Assembly: GCA_035236585.1 (NCBI GenBank) | Contig: CP141132.1 | Span: 61,415,880 to 61,479,879, forward strand | Length of the DNA stretch: 64,000 bases | Direction: 5' to 3' | Source: Warburgia ugandensis | Lineage: Eukaryota; Streptophyta; Magnoliopsida; Canellales; Canellaceae | Part shown: positions 11,431 through 23,600 of the stretch, in pieces | Numbering within the stretch: the stretch's first letter is position 1 | How the letters are laid out: each line of letters begins with the position of its first letter | The notes under the pieces: model-generated | Told to the model about the DNA's origin: nothing | The model's database searches: none | Seen by the model: only the letters and a program-made list of their open reading frames with translations | Position numbers and translations under genes: made by a program

Positions 11431-13764
11431 AAAACAAGCTTCCCCTTCCATTCCCACACCAAATAACCAGAGAAGAACCCTCGTTTTTCCCTGTGCACGC
11501 TGTGGAAACGAACTAAAGTTTGCACCCTTCATAGGGCTTGATCTCCATGCTCTAGCTCTAATTAGGTAAGCTACACACTCTAACTTATTAGTTACCATGT
11601 TTTCCAACTTTTTCCTAACAAATCTGGGCTAGATCTGAGCTGAATGGCAGTTGGATGGTCTAGGGAATCAAAACCAAGGAACATGGTTAGACCTAAATTA
11701 AGGACACCTCATGGTAGATCTAAGCCGTTTATTGCAATCTTTGGACCCAAAAACCCTAGGAACGGCCAAAATAGATAAAAGAAAATGGAGCATCTAGGGC
11801 TTCGATCAAGCCAAAAGAAGGTGGACGGCTCAGGTTCATCATCCTCCATGGACAGTGCACCCAAGAAGCCCACCGAGATGCACAACAGCGAATTGCGCAT
11901 GCCGACACTCCATCGTAAGCACGCGCAACGTACGTGCACGCGAGACACTCATGCACGCTGTCTTGGACAACCGAAACGCGTTAGGCATCTTGGCGTTAGT
12001 GCGCTATAGGGACACCGGTGTAAACCTCGTCCGCCGGTGTAAACAGGTGCAAACACCCGCCCAACCCCTTATAAATTAATATATTAATTTATGAAGTCTT
12101 TTCACGAAAAGCTTTATTTTGGGAGCTACAGAGGTTCAAATCAGGACCGAAAACATCCGTTGTGATTGTCTTGATAACGTAGACTTAGATTTGACTTAAA
12201 AACTCACATTTTACCACTTTTAAATTAGTCAAATTATAAAATATTATTCAATAACATAGATCAAGCCGATCAATAGATAATCAAGCCTTAGAAATGGATT
12301 GCATGTGTCAAATATGAGATGATCTAGGGGATTAGAAGATTGGATCTCTAGCAATTTTTAAGAAGAAGTGATCTTGACCATTGATCTGATTAGGTGTCTT
12401 AGGAGTGCTTGATCAAAGAGTAATTTGACTCTTAGAACTATGCGTAATTACGAAGATATATGTCAATCTCTAGATAAACATGTAAATAAAGATAAATCAA
12501 ATGATCTAGACTATTGATTAAGATCAAGATCTAGATCTAGATCTAGGAGATCATTGTATAAATTGATGTGTAAATGGGTACAAATTAAGAGAAAAGCGTA
12601 GGATGAATTTTATTGAGGGACACTAAATGATGCAAAAATGGTACTGTGGTACTGATAGGTGCATTAAAGCACATGAGTTGAGAGGATTACACGCTTGATT
12701 GGATTGTTCCTTCGTCGAGGTAGGTGACGACATTTAATGTTATGTTTTGATTTCTAAAACTTGCATTATCATGGCATTCATGGTTACTTGTGATTGATTG
12801 TCATTTGTTTAATTATTCTAAGATTTTGCGAGATTCAACATTTTATGCTATGATCAATATTAGATTTCGATAGTATATTGAATGGGTTTTCAAGGTAGAT
12901 TGTTTTATGAGACTAATACCACATATCTTATGTATGATAAGTAAATATCTTTTCTTATTATGCCATTGAGATTGATTAGTTTTCATAACATTTATGGGGG
13001 AGGCTTAATGGCTAGTCCTTTGAGAGGCTAACCTCGAGATGAGGGGTGTGCCTTGGGGATTGTGAGCTACGAGTGCTCTTGGTTTTTACGAGATACGTGA
13101 TTTTCGTGTTTGGTGATTTATGACGGGTGCTCTTACCCAGTGGATGTCATGCTAGAAGAGAGTAGGGCTGGCCACCCACCCTCCGAAATTGTGATGTAAT
13201 AAACACCTGCCCACAGATGGCTTTCAAGAGAGGTTTGGTAACATGGATAGTCCACACTAACGGTCCAGGCATTTCCATGGGGATAGACATTAAGTCTCCT
13301 ATTATGGTATTGACAGGGAGCGGCAGTGGTTGAGACCCTGGAGGGGTTGCCACTGCCGCATGACAATCCATACTCTTATTTTGTATGCTTGCATAATGAG
13401 CATGGAGATGTTATTGTATGCCTTAGTGTGGTGACACTCAGAGGATTGATATGAGTACTCATGATCTATTAAACGAGTGTATGGGACACTCGTGGGACCC
13501 ACGTACCTTGGGGTGACCTGTTTGTTATTGTATGCTCATTAATAGTGGGTCATAGCATGTTTTACATCTACAAGATTATCATATTTTATATCCATGAGAT
13601 GCATGTTTTATCTAATATGATGTTTTAAGATTATATTGGCATTGCTTATGATATTTATATTTTCATGGATAATTGACCCACACATTATTTCAACATTGTT
13701 ATTCGATTTTGTTTTCCCTTGTTATTACATTAAATGTGTATGTACCTACACAAGCAATAGCTTG

Positions 13765-13796
13765 CTGAGGCATTGCTTTGTTTTGCAATGCCTCAG
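13765..13796 (+). other. Perfect 12-bp hairpin in solo LTR
   Basis: CTGAGGCATTGC (13765-13776), 8-nt loop, GCAATGCCTCAG (13785-13796). Identical stem to 857-888 on the other strand. Confidence 0.8.
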
Positions 13797-14372
13797 ATAT
13801 GGAGCTCGACAGTAGGAAGGGCAAGGTAGTGGAAGGACAGTGATAGCAATGGGGACCACTTGATTTGACCGATAGATAGCTCGACATGAGTGGTTAGATG
13901 GATTACTGTTTGAACCTATTTTATGGAATGTATGCCTTCATTAGATCGATTTGATTATGACTTTATATATATTATGTACTTATCTTTAAGTATGGTGGAT
14001 TATTATGATAGATAGACCCTAGGCCACATTATTATGTTTTTGGATATTTATTGTTTTGAAAATAAAGGAGTCATTGATTTTGACATTGGATTTCATATGG
14101 GTATTGTCTTAAATTTATTATTATGTACTTATATTATCTTTTAATAAGGGTAGTAATGGTTTTGGAAAAAGGAGATAATACCCGGAGGTTTTTAGTAAAT
14201 GTTCTAATAAAATAATTAATAAAATCTTTTGATTTTGGGATCTCAACTATGACTATTATTATTATTATTATTAAAAAATTGTTATAAAAAATGAAGGGTA
14301 TTACAGAGGGCCTCTCCTATGGTACCTAGTAGTTACGAGTTTGGTGCTCATGGTGTGGGTGGGTGTGGCTGG

Positions 14373-16893
14373 TGTACTTTTCAATTTAGTCACAAGCACA
14401 CGAATCAATGTAGTAATTTGCATGCTAGAGAGGTCAATCCCATGAGGAATCTCATAGTTTTGTATGTTAATTGAATTTTTTTTAAATTATCTAAGTTAGC
14501 TAAGAGAGATGGATTTTAAAATAATCTAAGAATTGAATTAACATGAAAACTAAAACATGCATGAATTAAAATTTTTTAAAATAAAACTTGTTAAACCTAA
14601 CAAGGAAACTTACTAAAACTGATCTAACAATGCAATAAACCTCAACATCAATTAAAGAAAACCTAATCATGAAAAAAACCTAACGCATCATGCAAGTAAC
14701 TAATCAAATAAACATGTAAAGCTAATAAAATAAAATCAAAGTGGTGCGCATGGATCTAAGTGTTGTGCAGATGAACCTAAATGCATATGATGCATGAAAA
14801 CAACAAGTGTATGATGCTTGATTAAAAGAATGAATGAACATGGAATGCATATATGGGACATGAAAGATACGCATATCAACTTGACTGAAAGGAGACAATT
14901 ACACATGATTCGAAGGTGGGAAAAAATGCCTAAATAAAACATGAAGGTTGTACATTGGAACTTGAATGAAATTGAGGCATGAATGGACATTAAAATATGC
15001 TTAGACACCAAAGTGATTAATGCACATGGAATCTAGACATGGTGTGTGTGATTCAAGGCATGGAGCATCATCATCATTATTAGGACCTTATCCCGATTAG
15101 GGGATGGTAATTCAAGGCATGGAACATGAGCATAAAATAAGAAATTTAAAGGACTTCAAGCATAAGAATAAGCAAGAGAAACTTTGAATGAAACACAAGC
15201 TTTATTGCATTGAAATTGATACATGAGTTGTGTGCATGATTACATATAATGTAGGAAAGAAAATTTCTCAAAGTCCTAATCTACACCAAACGAGATCCAA
15301 CCTTTACTCTCCAATAACCAAAAGATGCATGTGTGTAACTCAAAGAAGAACCAAGGAGAAAGATAGGGAAAGAGAGATGGAATGGACTACGCAAAGCAAG
15401 GAAAGTCAAGAAAAAACTTGATTCAAGGACTACAATCTCTTCACTATAACTACAAGAGATTTGTGGCCCTTGAATACAAGGATCTAATGCTCTAAATCAA
15501 AATCAAACAAGAAAGGAACAGAATCAAAGCAAAGCACTAAAGGAAAGGGAAAAAAAATAAAAATAAATAAGGAACTAACCTGGACCTAAAGTGCAAAAAC
15601 TAAAGAACATAAGCAAGGAATGAGGTGTGGAGGGATGCTACCAAGATAAGAAACATGTTGAACCTAAAAGAGGGAGCAAAGTGGGAGGCGTCACCTTTTT
15701 AGTAGGTAGTCATCTCCTCCTCTCTAAGTTTTTTGTTTTGCATGGAACCCTAGCTTCTTGTATATGAGTTTTTCTCCTTCTAATCTTGATGAGATCTTAT
15801 CCTAAGAAGATAGGAAATAAATACATACATTGAAGATAGAATTTTCATGAAACTTAGGAAGTTTAGGAGTTGGAAATTATATTTAGAAAGTAGAGAGTTG
15901 TAGGACTTCAAGGAGGGTAAAAGTCATAGAATTCCTTTTAGGACATGAGACATGTGATGCTAATAAGGGTAGGTGTGGCTTGGAGAGAGCGTATGAAAAA
16001 TGATGAAGATAATGAAAGAGTGAAAGTGGAAGTGGAAGTGGAAAAACCCTAAGGAAGGTTGGAGGCACGACTTTTTTAGGAAGGAGGCATCTCCCTCTTA
16101 AGTGTTTCACATGGGATAACTTGGATAGTAAGCGGGGAGAGAGATGGGAAGATGGGAAAGAAAAATAGAAGTTCAAGGCTCTCTTCCCATTGGTCGATAA
16201 TGCTTGCTATCTTTCCATGTACTAATCTCCATAACTCCTTGCTATTTATTCCTTGAAAAATCCAATTTTAGCATGGATAATTGCTTGAAAACTTTCCTTC
16301 AATCATGTGACTCCATGTGCAAGGCTTATATTGCTTGGTGGCTCACTTTGATGACTTCTTGCTTGATGGCTTGAGTACTTGGCTTCATGGCTTATTTAGC
16401 TTGTCACCTTCTATCGTGGCTTATTTAGCTTAATTGGCTTGCATGCATTGCTCCAAATTTCATGCAAAGGTGATGAAATTGTATGACTTTTAATGGGGCC
16501 TATTCTAGTCAACTTTGGCTCTTTGAATTGCTTTCTTTGCTTGCCTTAGGATTATCTTGAACCTTGATTGAGCTTTGGAATAATGAATTTTATGACCTAG
16601 CTCTCTCTTTTGATCTTGATATTCAATTCTCATCTTGATAAATCATTGACGTTGGATCGTCATCTCAATACCTGCAAAAGATTAAAAACATTAATTAAAT
16701 CCTAAAAGATTATAATTATTCACATACTTACTCTAGATTAGCTTCTGTAGCTACAAAATATCAAAATTTTGAATCATTAGCTCAGAATTGCATGTGTTAT
16801 GAGTTTCCAGAAAAACCCTAGAATAATGCTTATAATTTATAATACATGAGATACATGTTGGGTACTTTCTTCTACAAAATTGAATAGTTATCA
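14373..16893 (-). repeat. 3' LTR of element B
   Basis: Direct repeat of 30221-32588. Long matching blocks include 14437-14460, the arginine/lysine-rich AGAAAGATAGGGAAAGAGAG tract near 15356, and 16010-16160. On the minus strand it starts TGATAAC at 16893, right after the conserved ACTAGCAAAATCC block (about 16908-16920 reversed). The other end, near TGTAC at 14373, is inferred. Unlike its partner it carries a 42-bp RTE tail insertion at 15068-15109. Confidence 0.7.
15068..15109 (-). mobile_element. Tiny 5'-truncated RTE insertion (3' tail only) with target duplication
   Basis: The 42 bp are the reverse complement of an RTE 3' end: a CCCCTAATCGGGATAAGG block followed by an ATGATGATGA tail. 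It matches the RTE end at 39121-39155. It is flanked by ATTCAAGGCATGGAGCA (15051-15067) and ATTCAAGGCATGGAACA (15110-15126), a 17-bp duplication with one difference. The paired LTR near 30865-30885 has a single copy of this site and no insert. Confidence 0.75.
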
Positions 16894-17953
16894 TCTCGTC
16901 CAACTAGGATTTTGCTAGTCCCAAGCAAGAAATGAGAAAATTTATGAAAATGGAAATGGTTGTTATTTTTGTTGGTATTCACATTTAAATTTAGCATATG
17001 CAACAAGCCCTTAAACCGCTAAGTTACCCTTGGTGGACGAGTTAGACCTTGTGAGGGTTTGTAGTGAGTATACTTACAACTTACAAAATTCTATAAGGAT
17101 AATATCCTTTTTAATTTCATAGAATTGTCATCCATTAGGACTCTATTAGCTTGAACAATTTAATAAAGATGAATGACAAATTCTACAAGTTACCCATATA
17201 CCAAAGCCATTTCATTCTAGTTATATCTTGGAGTGTAGTGTGTGTACAAGCTACATACGTTTAGACTTCTAAACATATATGCTTATACTTCATCAAAAAG
17301 ATGTCTTGACCTCAAATTCTCATTGGTATATACTCAAAATTAAAGTTCTCTGAAAAAAGGGTCAAACAAAATTATCTTACGTTGTATCTAGATCCAACAA
17401 TGCTGATGATTCACATAATTTATGAGTACAATTGAGACAAAGAATGTGATACCTTAGAATGGATGTCATTACTAAGACCAGGAAGAATAGTTCACCTTAA
17501 TTCTTTCATATTTATATCCTCATTAAGGCTATCATCTACCTTAAGATCAACAGGTCTTTAGATAGGATGAAACATTGCCTTAGGAATGGTTATGAAAGAA
17601 AGTGTAAAAAGGATTTAAAGTTTCAAATCTGAGTAGAGGACTTCAATTGTTGAACAATTTTTAATTTCGTTGAAATGAAAATCTTTTCTATTTTTTTTTT
17701 CTTTTCACAATTATTCTTTTCTTCTCTAATAATTCTTCTTCTTTTTTCTTTGAAGAAAGGCTTTTTCTATGTAAACACTTTGATATCTTTCACTTTTTTT
17801 ACTTTTGTCCTTTTTCTGTCATCTTTATTCATTTTTGAAGAATAGGTAATGGATATTTAACTAGGTTTCTGGCTTAAGGTAGATAGGTTTTGAAAAGGAA
17901 AGGCTAACCAAGAGGCTTGAAGGGTCTAACTAGTGGTATAATAAATTGGGTAG
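16894..17953 (-). other. 3' end of element B's internal region, left of T2
   Basis: No coding frame. It is the inverse counterpart of A at about 8470-9547: the GGTTTGTAGTGAGTATAC block near 17056 matches GGTATATTTACTACAAACC near 9388 on the other strand, and the T-rich tract 17690-17860 matches A's A-rich tract. It stops at the T2 insertion and resumes at 26798. Confidence 0.65.
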
Positions 17954-17958
17954 GTTTT
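17954..17958. repeat. Left target-site duplication of T2
   Basis: GTTTT, repeated at 26793-26797. Joining the flanks gives GGGTAGG-TTTT-ATGTCTCTAGG, matching element A's inverse block near 8435-8460 apart from the middle bases. Confidence 0.88.
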
Positions 17959-18218
17959 TGTAATGCCCTGAGCAATTTACGCTATTGAATTGGACATTCC
18001 ATAGGAAATAAACTGTGTTAAATGTTTTACTTTATTTAAATTAGTAAACAAAGAAATTTGTAAAAAAAACTTGGTACCATTAGATTCTACTCTTAAAATG
18101 AAATCCAACGCGTCAAAGAACGCAGAAAACAGAGTTCGTATGAAGAAGTTACGACCGTTTAAAGATTAGGGGCATTTCTGTAATTTAAACAAAAAAATGA
18201 AAAAGATAGAAAACACAG

Positions 18219-18243
18219 GGGGCCGTTTTGATAACGGCACCCC
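18219..18243 (+). promoter_or_regulatory. GC palindrome upstream of TATA box, T2 5' LTR
   Basis: The arms GGGGCCGTT and AACGGCACCCC surround TTGAT, so the core CCGTT/AACGG is a perfect inverted repeat and the G and C runs extend it. Repeated at 24383-24407 and related to 11349-11374. Likely transcription-factor site; inference. Confidence 0.45.
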
Positions 18244-18313
18244 TTCTTCTTCTTCCTCTAGACTTCTCCAGAAACCCTATTTCCAAAGGTTTCTGCCACC
18301 GCCATAGCAAGGC

Positions 18314-18321
18314 TATAAAAA
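18314..18321 (+). promoter_or_regulatory. TATA box of T2 5' LTR
   Basis: TATAAAAA in a GGCTATAAAAAGCC context, 355 bp into the LTR. Transcription would start some 30 bp on, near 18345. Confidence 0.6.
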
Positions 18322-20215
18322 GCCCTATCTCCCCCCTCTTCAAATCACGATTTTTTTGGCTATTTTGGGACTGGGGTTTTTGGCAAAAATTGGAAACCCG
18401 TCTCTAGCCTTCCCTGCACATTCCAGCCAGGCCCGAGTCAGGTCGGCCATTTCCATCTCTCCACCTCCCCTCTTCTTCCTTTGGCCTCATCGGAAGTTGG
18501 GGTTCTCCCCCTTCTTCATGGGTTCCGGTGAACATAGGGTTTCAAGGGGAAAGAGGGAGTCGCATCACCCAAAGGAGGGCGTCCCTGGCTACCCAGGTAA
18601 GCCCCTCTTTCCCTTTCTCTCCGTTTTGCTTCCCCCAGGCCAGATCCATGCCGGATCTGGTCTTTTCCCAGGTGGTTTTTCCAGCCAGAGAACAACGACG
18701 CCGGTTCTAGTCGGCTGTGTATGAACAAGGCATCCCAGGGACGCCATGCTTCACGTGCGCCTGGGACAGGGTCCAGGTGTACGATAGTGCATACACTATC
18801 CCTGGTGCAGCCTTTGGGTGTGTGCACGACATGGGGCACGGGTCCTGGCTCGACCGGGATGCATACGGTGCCCTGAGAGCTGAGACGTGCCATGCTACAC
18901 CGAAGGTGCATCCGTGCGATGCCATCCAGGACGCGCGTCATAGCGCGTCGCTTGAGCATGCATGTGCGCGTGCAACATGCAGTCCCTGGCATGGGCTTTG
19001 GGTGCCCACGCAAGTGAGGCGGTCGCGGTTCAACTAGGATGCATGGGTGTCCTGGGAACTGGGACACGTAGACCTAATGAGACTATAAAGTTAGGATCAT
19101 AGGACAATTTACAGAGTTAACCATTGAATAGTAGATCCACATCATAGGATCTAGCCTGACAAATGAATTAGACAAGGACCCATGGACCCTAAAAGGCAAA
19201 TCTAGCTATCTAATTTCTAAATAGATCGAAATTGATAAGAACTCCTTGTATCCATTCATATCCAGGAGTTTATAAATGAGACCCAGGGTCGGGTTGAGTG
19301 ATGAAGAACGCGACTCCAGGAGACTTCGAGGTAGGTGCTCTATTGCTACTAGACTTTTTAAAAGAACCCATGATTGTCTTGAGAATGCATGTTTTAAGTT
19401 TAAGTTATATGACTTGTTTAGCATGACTTAATTTTATAAATGAATTCAGCATGCAAATGACAAATACATTATGCATAGACATGTTTTGTAAACAATTGCA
19501 TATATTGTATGATTTGTGAGCATTAAGTTTTTGAAAGGTTGCATGCCCTTGAGGGTTACCAAAAGACGCTGGAGTACCCAAAAGACGCTGGGTAGGCAGT
19601 TGTGAGGAACCCAAAGATGACAGGTTTTGAAAAAGAGGTTTTTGCTTATTTGATCGTATATGATTTGGGCTAGTAAGCTCGTGGGTGCTATACTGAGAGG
19701 TCTGGGGTAGCCTCCCAGCCTCTACCACTATTAGGTGGAATGGGTACCACACCCAAAAAAAGGGCATGTCCCTATGTCGATTGCATGTGGTACAGGGGGC
19801 TACCACTAGTGTCACGGCACTGGGTCGATGTGTCATATGCCCCGTGGAGGCTATGACCGAGTGTCCTCAGGTACCCGGAGACCACACGGTGGCAAGGTCG
19901 TGGGCATAATGGGCCCTATGGTTTGAGGATTTACTTGCATTATGCATATGGCATGACAGGAGGTTGGTCGACCATACCATACATCCATGAGTTGGATTCA
20001 ATTGAGCATCTTATGCATATCATTATGTTTATGATATATATATATATGATACTTTTGACTTGGATTATGCAATTCTTTAAGTCGTCAGTATTCCAATTCG
20101 ACAATGGTTTTTAATATCGATATTGAACATGATTGTTCGAACATGCACATGTTTTAAAGAGCATATGATTTTAAACATAGCATGCATTGTAAAACTAGTA
20201 GTGATAGACTCCTAC

Positions 20216-20234
20216 TGAGTATAGTATATACTCA
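20216..20234 (+). other. Perfect 8-bp hairpin in T2 5' LTR
   Basis: TGAGTATA, loop GTA, TATACTCA, about 395 bp before the LTR end. Also present in the 3' LTR at 26379-26397. Position recalls the hairpin of the other LTR family. Confidence 0.65.
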
Positions 20235-20631
20235 CCCAATCCTTAACATTTTTCAGGATAGCTCCATTCGTGAGTAGAAGACGCCTCAGGAAATGTTAGT
20301 GCTACGAGCAAGAAAAATCAAAAGGAGAGAATTATACATGTAAGTAAACACTCTATCCCTTGGACATGTATTTGTATTTATTTACAGTCGAGCTGTGAGC
20401 TGTGACTAGATAGACCTGGGAAAACATTTATGATTTCTGAAGTTTTTCAAAAACTACTTTGGTTGTTGTGAAAGAAAATGACACTCGGGGTTTTCAAAAT
20501 GAGTTTAAAACTAAATATTTTTCGCTGCATTGCATGGTTTTTATAAAATGGTTTTCAAATAGGGATGCATCCCGCCTTAGGAATTAGATATTGCATTTAA
20601 AAATGCATGGGAAAACCTGGGTCGTCATAGT

Positions 20632-20644
20632 TGGTATCAAAGCC
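20632..20644 (+). other. Primer binding site of T2
   Basis: TGGTATCAAAGCC two bases after the 5' LTR, one change from the initiator-Met type TGGTATCAGAGCC. Confidence 0.85.
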
Positions 20645-23600
20645 CAAGTTTTATCCTTTCACAGCCAGTCCAGCATGTCCAAGGGTCATAGACAATCGGG
20701 ATAATTAAGAAGAAGTAGTAGAAATAGAAATAGCAGAGATGACTAGCATATTAATGCTCAAGGCATTTCACCATAAATAAATAGGTGAAACACAGCTTGG
20801 GTTAACAAATAGGTAGAGGATAGTGCAACCCGTATCCAAAATCTAGTCTAAGACGACTTAAGGATTATGGATTGTTGTGTGGTGCAAATATGAAAACTCA
20901 TATATGGATCATATTATGATGAGAATAATGAAGGAAGATGTTGGTGAACGTGTTAGTAGATAATTCTGACCTGTAATAGATCAATCTCACCAAAGATAAG
21001 AACATCGAAGAACCTAGATGGCTATCTTACCATCATAAAGAATATTAGAATATGAGTACACTATCACGAGGATATGATATGAGCATGATAGGGGATGTAA
21101 AAGATAGACTTTGAGAAGAATTTTGATGATAATCTAAGAGGGATGAGAATGCAAGATGATATTAGGAGATGACTGTGACTCGTACTAGATCACAAAGGTA
21201 TGGATCCTGAAAGACTTAGCTCAATTTTGGATACCTTCATTGGAGTCTCATGAAGAGTGAAGTGATATCGAATACTAACTACCTGAGTATTATGGGGCAA
21301 ATCAGAAGATGTATACAAGTGACATATTATGTGATTAAGAGAAACATAACACGAATATGATAGGGAAATGAATTCGACCGAGTTATCAAAAGATTTTGAT
21401 GATAATACTAAGGATGATAATAGATTGATCCTAACATGAACTTGTAAGAAAAGTATAAAAACGTCAATGCCATTATTAAGACATTGTATGAATTTTATTG
21501 AGGCTATAGGCAATTGAGGATTTCAATGATCTTAAGATAGTTTAGAATTTTTTAGAAGCATTCAGTTTATCATATTTGTTAAGAAAAGGAGTAGATGCAG
21601 TATCGATTATATGCAATAAAGCACATGAAGACATTGATCTAAGTAGACAAAAATGAGGATTTTGAAGAAAAGAAAGAAAGAGATAGAGATGTAACTACCA
21701 CTATTCAATGAATATTGAATATTCAAAAGAAGAAGATCATGACTTTATAAAGAAACATACAAATCTTTCATCTTGAATCGAGTGGGAAGATAAACCAATC
21801 AACTTCGAAGGAATGATGATAGATGAGTTGGTGATCTTATTGTAAAAGAGTATAAAAGAGAGAAAGCATATGGGGTTTAAGACTTTGAGTAGAGTATTGA
21901 ATTTTGGGAGATTATGGGACAAGAAATTTTTGAAGAGGAATGGTGAACAACTAGAAATTAAATTCTACAAACGATTTGATGTCTATTATTGCAATTAGAT
22001 TCTTATCGGATCCATTAGCTTATGAGGAACACCAATGGATATAGACCATAAAAAGGAAAATTTGGTGATATCCTGCCTTGCCACTACATGAGTAAATAAA
22101 GTATATTGAAAAAAGGAATTAAGCCGGGACAGTGACTTGTCCATTTGTCTTTCTTCAGCAATTAGGGTACCATCAAAGATCGAATTGAGGCCTTGCTATC
22201 ATAAATTGGAAGAGCAAATATCTTAAGACCATTATTTAGTCATTACCTTTAGAGTACTGTTGACTAACTAAAGGTATCCCACCCTATTTGATCAAATATG
22301 TTAGTAGTCGAAGTTATATACTCAGAGGGATACTGTAAGTATTTGGACATGAGTTTTACCTCAAAGAAGTTACTTGTCAGACTAAGTCATTTAAGGGTAT
22401 GAGGTCAGTTGATTAGGCCACATCATGGAGGAGCTACGAGTACAATGAATACAGTAACAACTGAGACAGAAGCAAAAATAAGGAGCGATCTCCACCAATG
22501 AGACAGATTTTTCCAAACATGAATAGATACCATGACAAACCATAGAAATCATTGTGGGTCTGAAAGATGCTGCTAACTTGGATAAGCACTGATCGCTTTA
22601 GAGAGACCATTGAGCTCATAACTTGTACATCTGGACAGAGATCAACAAGTAATCAAATAAAGTCTTTCTATATGTCTACAAAAATGTTCCATGCTTACCT
22701 GAGTGTTTTTCAAATTTGATGATTTAACAACTTCAGCATAACTTGATGTAGTAGCTATTGAACGAGAACTGCTATTATAAGCTAAGTATGAGGAGGCACT
22801 TGAAGGATAAAATTTGAGGAATTGAGAAAATCACTACTTATGAGGATACCTCCTAACAATACAGACTACATGGTGGACGATAAAGCCTTGATAAAAGATT
22901 GCACAATATATTGACATAGGGGATGGAAGGAGAAAAGGTGAGATGGCTAGCACACTATAAGGTAAAGATTTAATGTTACATTGCCTTTAGACAAATAGTT
23001 AGTTGTTATGAGCATATACCAAGTACGAAAAATCAATTGAAGGAATTTCCTAAGGACTAACCCTACCGGATTGAGTATAGAACTTTTGGACTGAAAGGTT
23101 ACGAAGAAAACCATCAAGCAAAGAAAGGACAAAGAGGATGATGACAAAGGATTCAACCATGACCTAGTAAGGGTACTCGGTTATGAATAAGAGACTTTTT
23201 GCTTTGCATAAATGGGAACATTATTGAAAATCCTAATGACAAATTGATGTGAATAGTGAGATGAGGCCTCTGGACGTGAACATTTGACCCATGATGATGA
23301 ATCAACCATTAACATTTGACATGAGAAAAGCTTTTAATGAATTCAATAATTATGAAACTGGATATAGAGTTAGGACATTTTATTTTCAATAAATGATAAG
23401 GTCCTCAATGGAAGATGCTACTAATTGGCTTTCATGATTTTATTTTGAATGTAACTTTGGTCAAGGAATCAAGTCACATATGGAAAATGACAGACAGTTG
23501 AAATTCAAAGTTAATCAAGGGTTTGGCTGTAGAGCACATGATACCATGTTAGTTATTGAAGTATCTTGGGGACAAATATAAAAGATAAGAAGCAAAGTTA

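Larger units (their letters stand above)
11127..14305 (+). mobile_element. Solo LTR (3,179 bp) of a Tekay/Del-like Ty3 element
   Basis: It starts TGTAATATTC and ends GGGTATTACA, so the outer 7 bp form a perfect inverted repeat. It is bounded on both sides by GAGGG (11122-11126 and 14306-14310), a 5-bp target duplication. No primer binding site or coding sequence follows the right end. It is therefore a solo LTR, the product of recombination between the two LTRs of a complete element. Same family as the LTR at 343-3698, in opposite orientation. Confidence 0.92.
17959..20629 (+). repeat. 5' LTR of T2
   Basis: Starts TGTAATGCCCTGAGC and ends GGGTCGTCATA. The final CA has become TA, whereas the 3' LTR ends in ACA. 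It contains a GC-rich central block (18230-19070) with several short open frames that are repeated in the other LTR and are not credible genes. The first 200 bp differ more between the two LTRs than the rest. Confidence 0.9.

Noticed and set aside
13765..13796. The LTR hairpin as a microRNA precursor
   Set aside because: The stem is only 12 bp, too short for a plant miRNA precursor.
11122..14310. A DNA transposon reading of the 11127-14305 unit because of its 7-bp inverted ends
   Set aside because: Short TG...CA inverted ends and a 5-bp duplication fit an LTR, and a homologous LTR with a primer binding site is present at 343-3698.
18356..19067. Open frames of 122-183 codons in the T2 LTR as genes
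   Set aside because: The same region recurs in the 3' LTR (24661-25219) with altered frames, and frames exist on both strands because the block is GC-rich. No family likeness.
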